A stretch of DNA of 51,261 nt, taken from the NCBI GenBank assembly GCA_001412355.1, contig LKUD01000052.1:1-51261 (forward strand), in the 5' to 3' direction. Position numbers and translations under genes: made by a program. The DNA is from Methanoculleus sp. SDB (GTDB lineage Archaea; Halobacteriota; Methanomicrobia; Methanomicrobiales; Methanomicrobiaceae). Each line of letters starts with the position of its first letter. Position 1 is the stretch's first letter. A model generated the notes under the pieces. It did no database searches and was not told where the DNA came from. It saw only the letters and a list, made by a program, of their open reading frames with translations. Of this stretch, positions 43,583 through 51,261 are shown one piece after another.

Positions 43583-44269
43583 ATGAAAAGTCTGGCAATC
43601 TGTACATTCGCTGTGCTTCTGCTGGCACTGGTGCCGGGTGCGGCAGCGGTTGATGTCACCATGTATGAATGGGACCTGAATGTGGATGGCGTTCTCTATA
43701 GTGCGGGAGGATCCGGCTATCCGGCCGGGGTGGACCTTACCGGTTTTGATCCTTCCACGGGACTGGGAGTAATTGCTGTCCGGGTAAACAAACCGGGAAC
43801 ACATACCGTTCTTGGATTTTTCGATGCAGAAATCGATGAAGTCATCAACACGTACTTCAATGAATTCGGAGACACTCACGGCTCCCCTGCTCCGGGGCAG
43901 GTCTGGGAAATTGATGAACCGGGTTATGTGTATGGGAATATCCATGATAATTTCATCGGCATGACGCTGGACAACACGAACGGTGTGCCCGCTTCATTTC
44001 CTGACGACGTATCCATGGCGACGGGATGGCATCAATTCACCCTTGGAGATGGGCAGGCGGCAACAATCCTTTTCTCTCTCTCAATGACGCCTCCTTCCTC
44101 GGGATTTTACCTTCTGCATACGGACCCGGAATCTTCTGCGACGATCTATTTACAGAGTTCGCTCGCAATTGAACCCGTCTCCGTCCCCGAATTCCCCACC
44201 CTCGCTCTTCCGCTCATCACCCTCATCGGCCTGCTGTTCACGGTCGGGGCAGTGCAAAGGATGAAGTAA
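43583..44269 (+). CDS. PEF-CTERM surface protein 2
   Basis: A 228-residue secreted protein with a signal peptide (MKSLAICTFAVLLLALVPG, cut after AAA), a beta-rich mature domain of about 180 residues with many Gly, Asp and Thr, and the C-terminal signal VPEFPTLALPLITLIGLLFT then a basic end. The same sorting class as the protein at 42380. GGAG precedes; a GTG at 43574 is an alternative start. It is transcribed away from the cas1 remnant. Function unknown; likely surface exposed. Confidence 0.82.
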   Translation: MKSLAICTFAVLLLALVPGAAAVDVTMYEWDLNVDGVLYSAGGSGYPAGVDLTGFDPSTGLGVIAVRVNKPGTHTVLGFFDAEIDEVINTYFNEFGDTHGSPAPGQVWEIDEPGYVYGNIHDNFIGMTLDNTNGVPASFPDDVSMATGWHQFTLGDGQAATILFSLSMTPPSSGFYLLHTDPESSATIYLQSSLAIEPVSVPEFPTLALPLITLIGLLFTVGAVQRMK

Positions 44270-44339
44270 TTCATTCTCTTTTTCATAAATAGAGTAGTAA
44301 TGAAGAGTTCGAATGCCCGTGCACAATGGGGGAGAACCA

Positions 44340-44825
44340 ATGCGTGTAATAACGATATTCTATTCATATTCCGGGATCACCCGGGGCATTGCAGAGAAAA
44401 TACAGGAGGCCTGCGGGGGTGACCTTGTCGAGGTGAAAGCCGTTACGCCCTATTCCACGATCACCGCGTACTCTCTGGGGTGCTACCGGGCAATGAAGGG
44501 GGAGTGCGACGAAATAGAGCCGGCTTCCATCGACGTTTCCGCATCCGATAGTATCGTGATCGGAACTCCCGTCTGGGCGTTTCGGGCGACTCCCGCGATC
44601 AACGGTGCGGTCGAGGCGCTCACCGGATGCGAAGGGAAAACCGCCGTCCTGTTTGCCACCTGCGGCGGGATGGCAAAGGATACGCTCCCATTCCTTGCAG
44701 AAGCGCTGGCGGCAAAGGATGTCCGGATCGCAGGAGAGTATGTGTTCGACAAAAATGACGTGGGGGACAGCGATACAATCGACGCCCTGATAGCTGCGGT
44801 CAAATTCGCCGGAGGTTCTGACTGA
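44340..44825 (+). CDS. Flavodoxin-like FMN protein
   Basis: A 161-residue flavodoxin fold. The N-terminal phosphate loop FYSYSGITRGIAEKI (compare T/S-x-T-G-x-T) and the GTPVWAFRATPAI and ATCGGMAK loops around the FMN are visible. It is probably an electron carrier or a flavodoxin-type reductase in the cytosol. The ATG at 44340 has GGGGGAG upstream; an earlier frame start at 44313 is not needed. Confidence 0.88.
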   Translation: MRVITIFYSYSGITRGIAEKIQEACGGDLVEVKAVTPYSTITAYSLGCYRAMKGECDEIEPASIDVSASDSIVIGTPVWAFRATPAINGAVEALTGCEGKTAVLFATCGGMAKDTLPFLAEALAAKDVRIAGEYVFDKNDVGDSDTIDALIAAVKFAGGSD

Positions 44826-44897
44826 AAAAATCTTCTCGCCGATCTGTCATCAGATAAAGCGTAATACTTTTTAAAAATAAAAACCAAGGCGAAATCC

Positions 44898-45716
44898 TCA
44901 ACCCAGTCTGAATGCCAGAATCCGGTGTGCTTTCTTCGCGGCGGAAAAAAGGCCGGCGATCCTGAAGATCAGTCCGTAGCCTGCATCCAGCTTTTTAATC
45001 TCGTCCGAATCAGTGAAATACCATTCCTCGACGAATGATATCCCGTCATTCCAGTCTTCGATTTCCCCGGCCTCGTCGATCCCCCAGCAGACCTCCGCAC
45101 CGGTTTTATCGATGGAGGGATGCCTCGACATCCCTTTTACCGCCCGCTTGCTGAATGAGTCGAATACCAGCAGACATCCGGGAAAAGTCTCCTGCAATTT
45201 AAGAACCAGGGATTTGACATCCTCCTCCCGGAGGTACATGAACAGTCCCTCGGCGATTATGAGAAAAGGTCCCGGATTTCCGGCAGGAATCTCCGTCCAG
45301 CTCAAATCCGTCACTGATGAGGGAATCAGATGGTAACGATCCGATGCATCATGGAAATGCCTTCTCAGCTCAATCACGTCCGGATAATCAAGGTCGTACC
45401 ATTCCACACGCCCATTGTCAACCCTGAAAAACCGGGAATCCAGACCGCAGCCCAGATGGAGAACCGTGCCATTCGGATTATTTTCAAGAAACGCTCTCGC
45501 GTAGTGATCGAACTGTTTCGCCCGGATGCAGATCGTAACATGGGTCTGTTTCGGCACTTTCAATAGCGAAAAGTCATAATCGATGCTCTCAACCATTCTG
45601 ACGGCATTTTGATCCGATATTACAGGATTATCCTTCATGGTTTCACGGGCTTTGCAGATGAGAGGAACCAGCAGTGTTTCCTTCTCTTTATCAAATCTGA
45701 TCTTATAGTGTTCCAT
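44898..45716 (-). CDS. SAM methyltransferase, leucine carboxyl methyltransferase (PPM1/TcmP)-like
   Basis: A 272-residue class I methyltransferase. The SAM loop VLHLGCGLDSRFFRV (near residue 85), WYDLDYPDVIELRR and the EGLFMYLREEDV segment are hallmarks of the LCM/TcmP family. Members O-methylate carboxylates or natural products; the substrate here is unknown. The ATG at 45716 follows a GGGGG run. It converges with the flavodoxin gene across a 72-nt gap. Confidence 0.87.
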   Translation of the reverse strand: MEHYKIRFDKEKETLLVPLICKARETMKDNPVISDQNAVRMVESIDYDFSLLKVPKQTHVTICIRAKQFDHYARAFLENNPNGTVLHLGCGLDSRFFRVDNGRVEWYDLDYPDVIELRRHFHDASDRYHLIPSSVTDLSWTEIPAGNPGPFLIIAEGLFMYLREEDVKSLVLKLQETFPGCLLVFDSFSKRAVKGMSRHPSIDKTGAEVCWGIDEAGEIEDWNDGISFVEEWYFTDSDEIKKLDAGYGLIFRIAGLFSAAKKAHRILAFRLG

Positions 45717-46231
45717 ATATGCCCCCAAACCGGTCAGGATAGCTGTTGTTGTGATGATTATTCAGAATCAGACGTTATCCATGTAATTTACTTGAAAGAT
45801 CATTCAAGATTGAACAAAGAAAAAGGTATTCTCTATCAAAATTTTTCAGGCATCAGCTGTCTCTCCGGTTATGATGCATTATCTCTGGATGTTTTCCGGT
45901 ACATCACTCCCTGAAAGATGGCAATCCGTGTCCCTTCCCCATCAATGATGATAACGGTATAGAAAACAAGCTTTGGATTTATGCAAATTCCTTAGCGTCT
46001 GCTATAGTGTGCCTTCCCGTGCGGCCGTGAGATCTGAGATATGGGCGTTGATGGCGGGGGGATTTTGGTGCCTGGGATGAGAAGGCTGAAGTCGCTGACT
46101 GGATCCTCCGTTGTTAATATCATTGAGGCCGGGTATTGCAAATCTCAGGCTGATAAGCGGGGGAGATTGACCGGGTGCCCAAATTCATCCGGTTAAAAAT
46201 GACCATAGCCCTTTCAGGGAAAAAAAGTTGT
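45717..46231. other. Intergenic region, about 515 nt
   Basis: No gene supported on either strand. It contains an inverted repeat CTTGAA-agatca-TTCAAG at 45791-45808, about 75 nt before the methyltransferase start, which could be its operator. The part from 45960 to 46200 shows nothing recognisable. Confidence 0.5.
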
Positions 46232-46822
46232 TCAGACCGGGAGCACCCGGCCGCCATAGATCTCGTTGATGACTGCGGCAATACCCATGTAAAGCGCCAG
46301 AGCGCCGGCAACAATACCGGTAAGACCGGCAAGGGTATGGATCAGGTGCACGCCCGTCAGGTTTGCGGCCACGAGGAGCACCACCAGAAGCACGACTGCC
46401 GCGAGGGTGATCTGCAGGAGACGGTGCATTTTCAGGCTGCAGATAAAGAGCCCGACGATCAGGATACCCCAGACAGACAGGAATGCCGCGAGATCAACAG
46501 GGGTTGGTGCCGTGGCAAGGCCGAGCGCCGGCATCATCAGGATTGCCGCGAAGGAGATCCAGAACAGCCCGAAACTCCCGAAGGTGACCATGCCGAAGGT
46601 GTTGTTCTTCCTCCATTCCATAAGACCGACGATGAGCTGGGCAAGTCCGCCATAGAAGAGCGCCATCGAGACGATGGGGCTGGTCAGCCCTGTTGCTCCG
46701 GCATTGTGGATGCTGAGCAAAATTGTGGTCATCCCGAATGCACAGAGCCCGAGTGGTGCAGGGTTTGCGGTATTGTCAATCAGGAAGAGGTTGTTCCTGC
46801 TCTTTTCTTCGATTGGTTCCAT
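46232..46822 (-). CDS. Acetate uptake transporter (GPR1/FUN34/YaaH, AceP/SatP-like)
   Basis: A 196-residue protein with six membrane helices and the family signature ANPAPLGLCAFGMTT near residue 19. It should bring in acetate with H+ or as a channel. Many Methanomicrobiales need acetate as carbon source, and acetyl-CoA feeds the TCA genes in this window. GGAGTGAG lies 10 nt before the ATG, and a TATA element at 46873-46881. Palindromic operators lie just upstream. Confidence 0.9.
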   Translation of the reverse strand: MEPIEEKSRNNLFLIDNTANPAPLGLCAFGMTTILLSIHNAGATGLTSPIVSMALFYGGLAQLIVGLMEWRKNNTFGMVTFGSFGLFWISFAAILMMPALGLATAPTPVDLAAFLSVWGILIVGLFICSLKMHRLLQITLAAVVLLVVLLVAANLTGVHLIHTLAGLTGIVAGALALYMGIAAVINEIYGGRVLPV

Positions 46823-46960
46823 AAAATTTCACTCACTCCTATAAACCGGTGCAGAAAAACCCTGACAAGCTGATAAAATTCGGCTATGATGCACCGTGCC
46901 GTTAACGTTATGGTGCATACTATTAAACGATTTTTATCTGATCATGATATAAATTAGGGG

Positions 46961-46970
46961 TGGTGCACCA
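46961..46970. repeat. Perfect palindrome TGGTGCACCA, copy A
   Basis: Ten-bp perfect palindrome, identical to copy B exactly 30 nt later. Related, imperfect copies are TGATGCACCG (46887), TGGTGCATAC (46911) and TAATGCACCC (47066). Confidence 0.6.
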
Positions 46971-46990
46971 TTTTTTCGACTATGATGTGA

Positions 46991-47000
46991 TGGTGCACCA
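46991..47000. repeat. Perfect palindrome TGGTGCACCA, copy B
   Basis: Identical to copy A. The 30-nt start-to-start distance is close to three helix turns, putting both on nearly the same face of the DNA. Confidence 0.6.
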
Positions 47001-47312
47001 AAATTGATCCGCACTCCGGAATACGTTACATATGGCCCCGGCGAAGCCTTCCTGAAAATGCAGTATAATGCACCCTTTATTATAACGCCGGGTGGAAACC
47101 CTCAAAATGGTATGTATTCATTGCTATTTGCAAAAATATCGCATGAATTTGGTTTTTAACGGGTCATGTTACCGTGATCCGGATTTATAGTATAGGGAGT
47201 TTGTTTTTTTTGCAAAAACGTATATTCTGGTCTTTTTTGTAAAAATACCTGCGCAGTAACACTTTTATGAATTCAGACAAAATATTGTATGTAAAATTTT
47301 TCCGGTGTTATC

Positions 47313-47320
47313 TTAAAATA
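47313..47320 (+). promoter_or_regulatory. TATA box of the glycine-betaine-type binding protein
   Basis: TTAAAATA, 25-32 nt before the GTG start, with no ribosome-binding site between; a leaderless GTG-initiated message is suggested. Confidence 0.4.
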
Positions 47321-47344
47321 CCGGTCTGAATTGGTTGTGTTATC

Positions 47345-48250
47345 GTGTTAGGTAAAAGATTGAATGTGTTTTTCATTATTGGAATTATTCTGTGCGCAGG
47401 AATTCTGGCTGCGGGATGCACGGGCCAGGATGGGAACCTGCAGGCAACGGATGGGGGGACAACGGACACCGGAGTGAAGGAAAAAGTAGTCCTCATCGCC
47501 ATCCCCTACGATACCGAAACCTCCAGCGGAAATGTTCTCAAGCTGGTATTTGACCAGGCAGGATATGATCTTGAGATAAAGGCCGTCGATGTGGGTCTTG
47601 CATGGCAGGGCCTTGCCGAAGGCTCCGGTGACTTCTTCGTGGGTGCATGGCTCCCGACCTGTCACGGGCAGTATCTGGAGAGTGTGGGGGACGACATTGA
47701 GTTTGTCCGGATCAACATGCAGGGTACCCGGTGCGGCCTCGCGGTCCCGTCATACGTCACCATCGACTCGATTGAGGAACTGAACTCCGTAAAGGACAAA
47801 TTTGACGGAACGATCATCGGCATTGAGCCCGGCGCCGGCATCATGCGGGGAACCGACAAGGCAATCGAGGACTATGGCCTTGAATATACGCTCCAGGCCG
47901 GCAGTGAAGCCGGCATGGTGGCATCATTGAAATCGGCGATAAAAGACGGGGACTGGATCGTTGTCACCGGTTGGTCGCCACACTGGAAGTTTGTCAAGTG
48001 GGATCTCAAGTATCTCGACGACCCCCAAAACATCTACGGCGGTGAGGAGTATATCGCCACCTACACCCGGATGGGTCTGGCGGATGAGATGCCGGAGGTC
48101 TATGCCATCCTCGAGCGGTTCCACTGGGAGGCTGCTGATATGGAATCCATCATGCTCGACATGAATGAGGGGATGACAGAGGAGGATGCCGCCTTGAAAT
48201 GGGTGAATGCTCATCCCGAACAGGTCGCCGAGTGGCTCGGAAAGGCCTGA
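47345..48250 (+). CDS. Glycine betaine/proline-type binding lipoprotein (OpuAC-like)
   Basis: A 301-residue secreted lipoprotein (signal with ILAAGC lipobox) of the OpuAC/ProX family: LAWQGLAEGSGDFFVGAWLP and TGWSPHWKFVKWDLKYLDDP carry the Trp-rich ligand cage for quaternary amines. In an importer it would deliver betaine, choline or proline betaine to an ABC permease, but no permease or ATPase gene is adjacent. The likely start is the GTG at 47345; a TTG at 47360 is possible. Ligand inferred from family only. Confidence 0.88.
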   Translation: MLGKRLNVFFIIGIILCAGILAAGCTGQDGNLQATDGGTTDTGVKEKVVLIAIPYDTETSSGNVLKLVFDQAGYDLEIKAVDVGLAWQGLAEGSGDFFVGAWLPTCHGQYLESVGDDIEFVRINMQGTRCGLAVPSYVTIDSIEELNSVKDKFDGTIIGIEPGAGIMRGTDKAIEDYGLEYTLQAGSEAGMVASLKSAIKDGDWIVVTGWSPHWKFVKWDLKYLDDPQNIYGGEEYIATYTRMGLADEMPEVYAILERFHWEAADMESIMLDMNEGMTEEDAALKWVNAHPEQVAEWLGKA

Positions 48251-48602
48251 AAATCCACCTTTTTTACTATTTATTTATCCCGGCTTATTCCGTAAAAGAT
48301 GGCACTTTCGTGATATATCCCGAAACTGTCCGTTCATTGCTCCGCCTACCGCACCGTACCAATCGCTGGGGAGATCTGTCGGATGGCAGGAGCCGTGGCG
48401 TTTACCGCCTGATCTTTCGTGGGGGGCCGGATGGCTCGTGCTCCGGTGGAGGAACGTCATCTCGAAATTGTGCCGGCACACGGCGATCAGGACGGTCCGT
48501 TCTACAATGTTTGTATATCCAATAGGTTTATCACTAGTGATAACCGAATCTCACATACGGCAGGCCTTCTCCTTATGCGGACTCGCGGGGTGAGTGAATT
48601 TT
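48251..48602 (+). promoter_or_regulatory. Control region of the metallopeptidase gene, 352 nt
   Basis: No gene seen; a T-rich tract just after 48255 may end the previous transcript. TATA-like TTGTATATCC at 48511-48520 is followed by a perfect 16-bp palindrome at 48528-48543. Confidence 0.5.
48528..48543. promoter_or_regulatory. Perfect palindrome TTATCACTAGTGATAA
   Basis: A 16-bp perfect palindrome starting 8 nt after the TATA-like element and covering the expected transcription start about 60 nt before the ATG at 48603. Classic placement for a dimeric repressor operator. Confidence 0.6.
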
Positions 48603-50558
48603 ATGAAAGACTTCAATCCTGACTGGGTGGATGCGAATATTCCATGGCTAAAATCAAAGATTGGTATACTGGAACCCTTTGATCCCTCGTCCGAATTTTA
48701 TAAGCGTCTGGGAACTGCAGTCTCGAGTACTGAGTTCGCAGAGGCCTGTTCACCCCTCTTCCGGCATGTAGGGCGTCCTGCCCTTACTATTGAATTCGGA
48801 GGATTATTCGGGGATACACCCGGCATGTATTCCTGTGGCATCCTATCCAACGGAGCATTGATAAACCGGACTATTAAGATCTCTGCGAATTACCTGCATA
48901 TCAGGGATTCTGTTGCCCGTGGGCGCACTATCGGTGCGATAGTGGCACATGAGCTTACCCACGACGTTCTTTTCAGCAAGGGGATACAGCGTGAACACGA
49001 TGCGAATGAAACCCTTACTGATCTGGCATCCATCGCACTCGGATTGGGCAAGCTCATCCTTAACGGCAGGGTTACGGAGATGGACAATAAAATATGGCAT
49101 CTTGGCTACCTTTCCGAGATTGATATGGTTTATGCCTATAGTAACGTGAACACGCGTACGGGCATCCCTGCAGATCGCCAGATGCGGCTCCTTACGGAGC
49201 ACGCGAAAAAAACCGTCATCGACAGACTTCGCGACATCGAGAACCACCGGATACGTGAGATGCGGGACCCGGCCCTCGATACAATGAACGAACTGCTGGA
49301 GGAATGTTCCCGCCTCGCAGAAAAGCACGGGGATCTTGTGAATCGATATGCCATTATCAGAGAACGCCAGGATCAGTTAAATGCCACACATGCTTTCTGG
49401 GAGATCAGCAGCGAAGACAATCAGGTTTTTTCCGCTCTTACTCTTGATATCCATTTTAATAAAACCGAAAAGAGTCTTGCAGAGATCCCGGGTGTTCTTC
49501 TGTCCATACGGAAGGAGTGCGACGCCGGTACCGCACGACTCCGGGCATCGCGAATCACGGAAGAGATCGTCAAAAGCGAGAAGGCGAATGCTGTGGTGTG
49601 CGAAGCGAACCTCGCATCAGTTGAGAGAAGGCTGGCCGAATTCGCTCAGCATCTGTCCGTTTTTGAAGCCACTCAGGAGAGATATTTCGGACGCCTTGAG
49701 AGTTTTACGGCACTCCTTAACATCTGCGAGACTGACATCTCCGCAGTGATATCAGCCAGGTCGGCACTGGCAACCCGGTTTGCCGCATTCACCCGTTTGC
49801 CTGATATCCGGAAGAATATCCGGTCACTCGGACCGACCATAGAAGAGATATCGGGATATCTGGTTGATCTTAATAGCCAAAGCGAGGAGAAATGCATCAG
49901 GGACTGCATTCAGCGTCTTCAGGCGCTCCTCACAACAAAACCTGTTGATTTCCAGCGTATTTCCCGGGCCTATCCGTCGGTTTCGGATCTTGATCTTTTT
50001 ATTGCCGATACCAGAAAACGCATAAACCGCCTTGCTTCATACGGATCCCGCTACACTGTTGATTTCACCCGCGTTGAGGAACCATATCTCTCGCTTCTCG
50101 ATGGTATTATCCTGGGATGCGAAGAGCTGGTTACCGTCACCGACGGAATCACCGCAATGTGCAATCAGATAATCAGCAACCAGCAGCGCATCGAAGCCGG
50201 GCATGCCTCACTCCGGATACAGCCGGAGGACGGGGAAATTATTCAGGAAACCATCAGGGCGATTCGTACACGTGAGGTCGAGGATCAGCTTTATCTTCTT
50301 CGCAGGGATATCTCCGGTCTTTGCAGACGGGTGAAGGCGCTGCGTGCGGAGATCACGCAGCCTGAGACCGGATCCGGTTTTGATGCGGATGACGGAACTG
50401 CCGAATTCACGAACGCCCTCGAATCGATCAAATCGCGTGCCGCAGCACTGGATGCGACGGTTCGGTCCCGGTTGGCGGTGCAGGAGCGATATATTTCTCT
50501 CCTCGAAGCAAGCCGCCTCGGGCGTTTTATCCGCGGATTGTTCACGGCTTTGGTATGA
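48603..50558 (+). CDS. Thermolysin-like zinc metallopeptidase with long helical C-terminus
   Basis: A 651-residue protein not matching a family I can name. Residues 112-150 carry HELTH (His116, Glu117, His120) and, 16 residues on, NETLTD (Glu136, Asp140), the gluzincin arrangement HExxH plus NExxxD seen in thermolysin, so zinc-dependent proteolysis is expected. Residues about 200-640 are almost wholly helical with coiled-coil character. There is no signal peptide; a weakly hydrophobic segment closes the C-terminus (LGRFIRGLFTALV). GGTGA lies 10 nt before the ATG; a GTG at 48594 is an alternative. The start of the next open frame overlaps its stop. Confidence 0.8.
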   Translation: MKDFNPDWVDANIPWLKSKIGILEPFDPSSEFYKRLGTAVSSTEFAEACSPLFRHVGRPALTIEFGGLFGDTPGMYSCGILSNGALINRTIKISANYLHIRDSVARGRTIGAIVAHELTHDVLFSKGIQREHDANETLTDLASIALGLGKLILNGRVTEMDNKIWHLGYLSEIDMVYAYSNVNTRTGIPADRQMRLLTEHAKKTVIDRLRDIENHRIREMRDPALDTMNELLEECSRLAEKHGDLVNRYAIIRERQDQLNATHAFWEISSEDNQVFSALTLDIHFNKTEKSLAEIPGVLLSIRKECDAGTARLRASRITEEIVKSEKANAVVCEANLASVERRLAEFAQHLSVFEATQERYFGRLESFTALLNICETDISAVISARSALATRFAAFTRLPDIRKNIRSLGPTIEEISGYLVDLNSQSEEKCIRDCIQRLQALLTTKPVDFQRISRAYPSVSDLDLFIADTRKRINRLASYGSRYTVDFTRVEEPYLSLLDGIILGCEELVTVTDGITAMCNQIISNQQRIEAGHASLRIQPEDGEIIQETIRAIRTREVEDQLYLLRRDISGLCRRVKALRAEITQPETGSGFDADDGTAEFTNALESIKSRAAALDATVRSRLAVQERYISLLEASRLGRFIRGLFTALV

Positions 50559-50689
50559 CATCATCAGCCGGGCCCGCTGTGGAAACAATAGACAGGTATC
50601 TTATGGTACGCGGTGAGACATACCCGGCAATGATTGTGCCGTTGCGCGGATTGCCCGGTGTCCGGGGGGCCTGTCGCCATCGCCTGTGA
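50555..50689 (+). CDS. Possible 44-residue overlapping ORF
   Basis: Begins with ATG overlapping the metallopeptidase stop (TATGA) and codes MTSSAGPAVETIDRYLMVRG and a Pro/Arg-rich end. It overlaps the start of the next gene in another frame. No family recognised. Kept only because of the ATGA-type coupling. Confidence 0.25.
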   Translation: MTSSAGPAVETIDRYLMVRGETYPAMIVPLRGLPGVRGACRHRL

Positions 50690-51158
50690 GTGCTGCCAGT
50701 GCGGCGACTGCTGCAGCCACATGCAGCTCGTTCACAGCATTACGAAGGACCTCGACAATTACACGTTCGTCGTGTACAACTCCTATTCCGGCGACGTGAA
50801 GGAGGTGCGGGTCGATCCCGACAAGATTTCCCTCTTTGAAGACAGGAGCAGTATCGAGACGCTGCCGGAGGCATGCCCCTTTCTGAGGTTTGATCCGGCC
50901 GGGAAGGCATGGTGCACGGTCCATCGGACGCGCCCCGATATCTGCCGGGATTATTGCTGCTGGCGCCTGCTGATTCTGGATTCTCGGGGGCGGCGGGCCG
51001 GGCGTGTTTTTTACCAGCGTACTTTTATTCCGGATAGTGCCGAACTCGGCCGGCTCTGGGAGCAGGTAAAGCCGACACTGAACGGGCTCGGTGATGCCGA
51101 ATGGGATGATGCGGTCATCGGCATTCTCACGGCCTCCGGGTACCGGGTGCGGTGGTAG
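50634..51158 (+). CDS. YkgJ-type cysteine-cluster protein
   Basis: A protein of up to 174 residues of the YkgJ (CxxCxxCC) family. A cysteine-dense N-terminus (ECCQCGDCCSHMQ) and CPFL..CTVH..RPDICRDYCC downstream form the eight-Cys pattern thought to bind zinc or an iron-sulfur cluster. Function unknown. The TTG at 50634 gives the longest frame; the GTG at 50658 starts closer to the conserved region. No convincing ribosome-binding site at either. The last 103 nt of the window after it show nothing recognisable. Confidence 0.82.
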   Translation: MCRCADCPVSGGPVAIACECCQCGDCCSHMQLVHSITKDLDNYTFVVYNSYSGDVKEVRVDPDKISLFEDRSSIETLPEACPFLRFDPAGKAWCTVHRTRPDICRDYCCWRLLILDSRGRRAGRVFYQRTFIPDSAELGRLWEQVKPTLNGLGDAEWDDAVIGILTASGYRVRW

Positions 51159-51261
51159 GAGCCGCGTTATCTCCCTTTCCAGTTCCACGATCGGAAGCTA
51201 AAGCGCCGGTGATGGTAACAGATTAGTGAGAAAAAAGAAAAATCAGGGTTGTTTGCAAATA

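Larger units (their letters stand above)
46823..47344. promoter_or_regulatory. Divergent control region with repeated operators, 522 nt
   Basis: Separates the acetate transporter (leftward) from the binding lipoprotein (rightward). It contains five copies of a TGGTGCACCA-type element (46887, 46911, 46961, 46991, 47066) and three copies of TTTG(C/T)AAAAA (47127, 47209, 47236). Rightward TATA candidate TTAAAATA at 47313-47320. No gene seen in it. Confidence 0.55.

Noticed and set aside
45609-45914. Plus-strand 101-residue open frame
   Set aside because: Half is antisense to the methyltransferase and the rest is AT-rich intergenic; no initiation signals.
46120-46332. Minus-strand 70-residue open frame after the acetate transporter
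   Set aside because: Overlaps the transporter's 3' end in another frame, with no ribosome-binding site or recognisable sequence.

Overview
The window looks like a chromosome segment of a hydrogenotrophic methanogen, most likely of the order Methanomicrobiales. This rests on archaeal-type genes (S-adenosylmethionine synthetase, GatDE, ribosomal protein L10e, UPF0212, DUF2070, A-type ATP synthases), TATA-like promoters, short overlapping operons, a partial reductive TCA operon (fum-kor-suc) and PEF-CTERM surface proteins. Species cannot be named from this view.

Layout: 1-2135 (minus) metK/mat, hisG and the start of hisA. 2285-9189 (minus) is a nine-gene chain fumA-fumB-korD-korA-korB-korC-sucC-sucD-dacZ: fumarate hydratase, 2-oxoglutarate:ferredoxin oxidoreductase and succinyl-CoA synthetase, ending in a c-di-AMP cyclase. 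9292-12543 (minus) holds ribosomal L10e and a three-gene ABC importer of the nitrate/sulfonate/taurine class. 12841-21694 (plus) carries argH, gatD, gatE, a small RG-rich basic protein, a small helical protein, a nitroreductase, UPF0212, a PfkB kinase and a DUF2070 membrane protein. A distant relative of the small helical protein follows at 21998.

The centre (22.5-41.7 kb) is the most striking part. Two complete A-type ATP synthase operons, each in the order H-I-K-E-C-F-A-B-D, face each other and converge near 31.2 kb. They are not recent copies. Operon 1 (plus) has a 70-residue single-hairpin c subunit and a soluble C subunit. Operon 2 (minus) has a fused triple-hairpin c subunit whose first hairpin lacks the ion-binding Glu, and a C subunit with an N-terminal membrane anchor. 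Operon 2 also ends in a 47-residue membrane peptide overlapping atpD, then a 110-residue orphan. A three-hairpin-like membrane protein lies upstream of it.

After a tRNA-Leu(UAA) at 41991 comes an accessory, more AT-rich stretch: two PEF-CTERM proteins, a detached PEF-CTERM tail, a broken cas1 fragment with an in-frame stop, a flavodoxin, a methyltransferase, an acetate-transporter-like protein, and a glycine-betaine-type binding lipoprotein without its permease. The last two are divergent and share a 522-nt region with repeated TGGTGCACCA palindromes. The right end carries a thermolysin-like HELTH/NExxTD metallopeptidase fused to a long helical region, preceded by a perfect 16-bp palindrome at its promoter, then a YkgJ-type cysteine-cluster protein.
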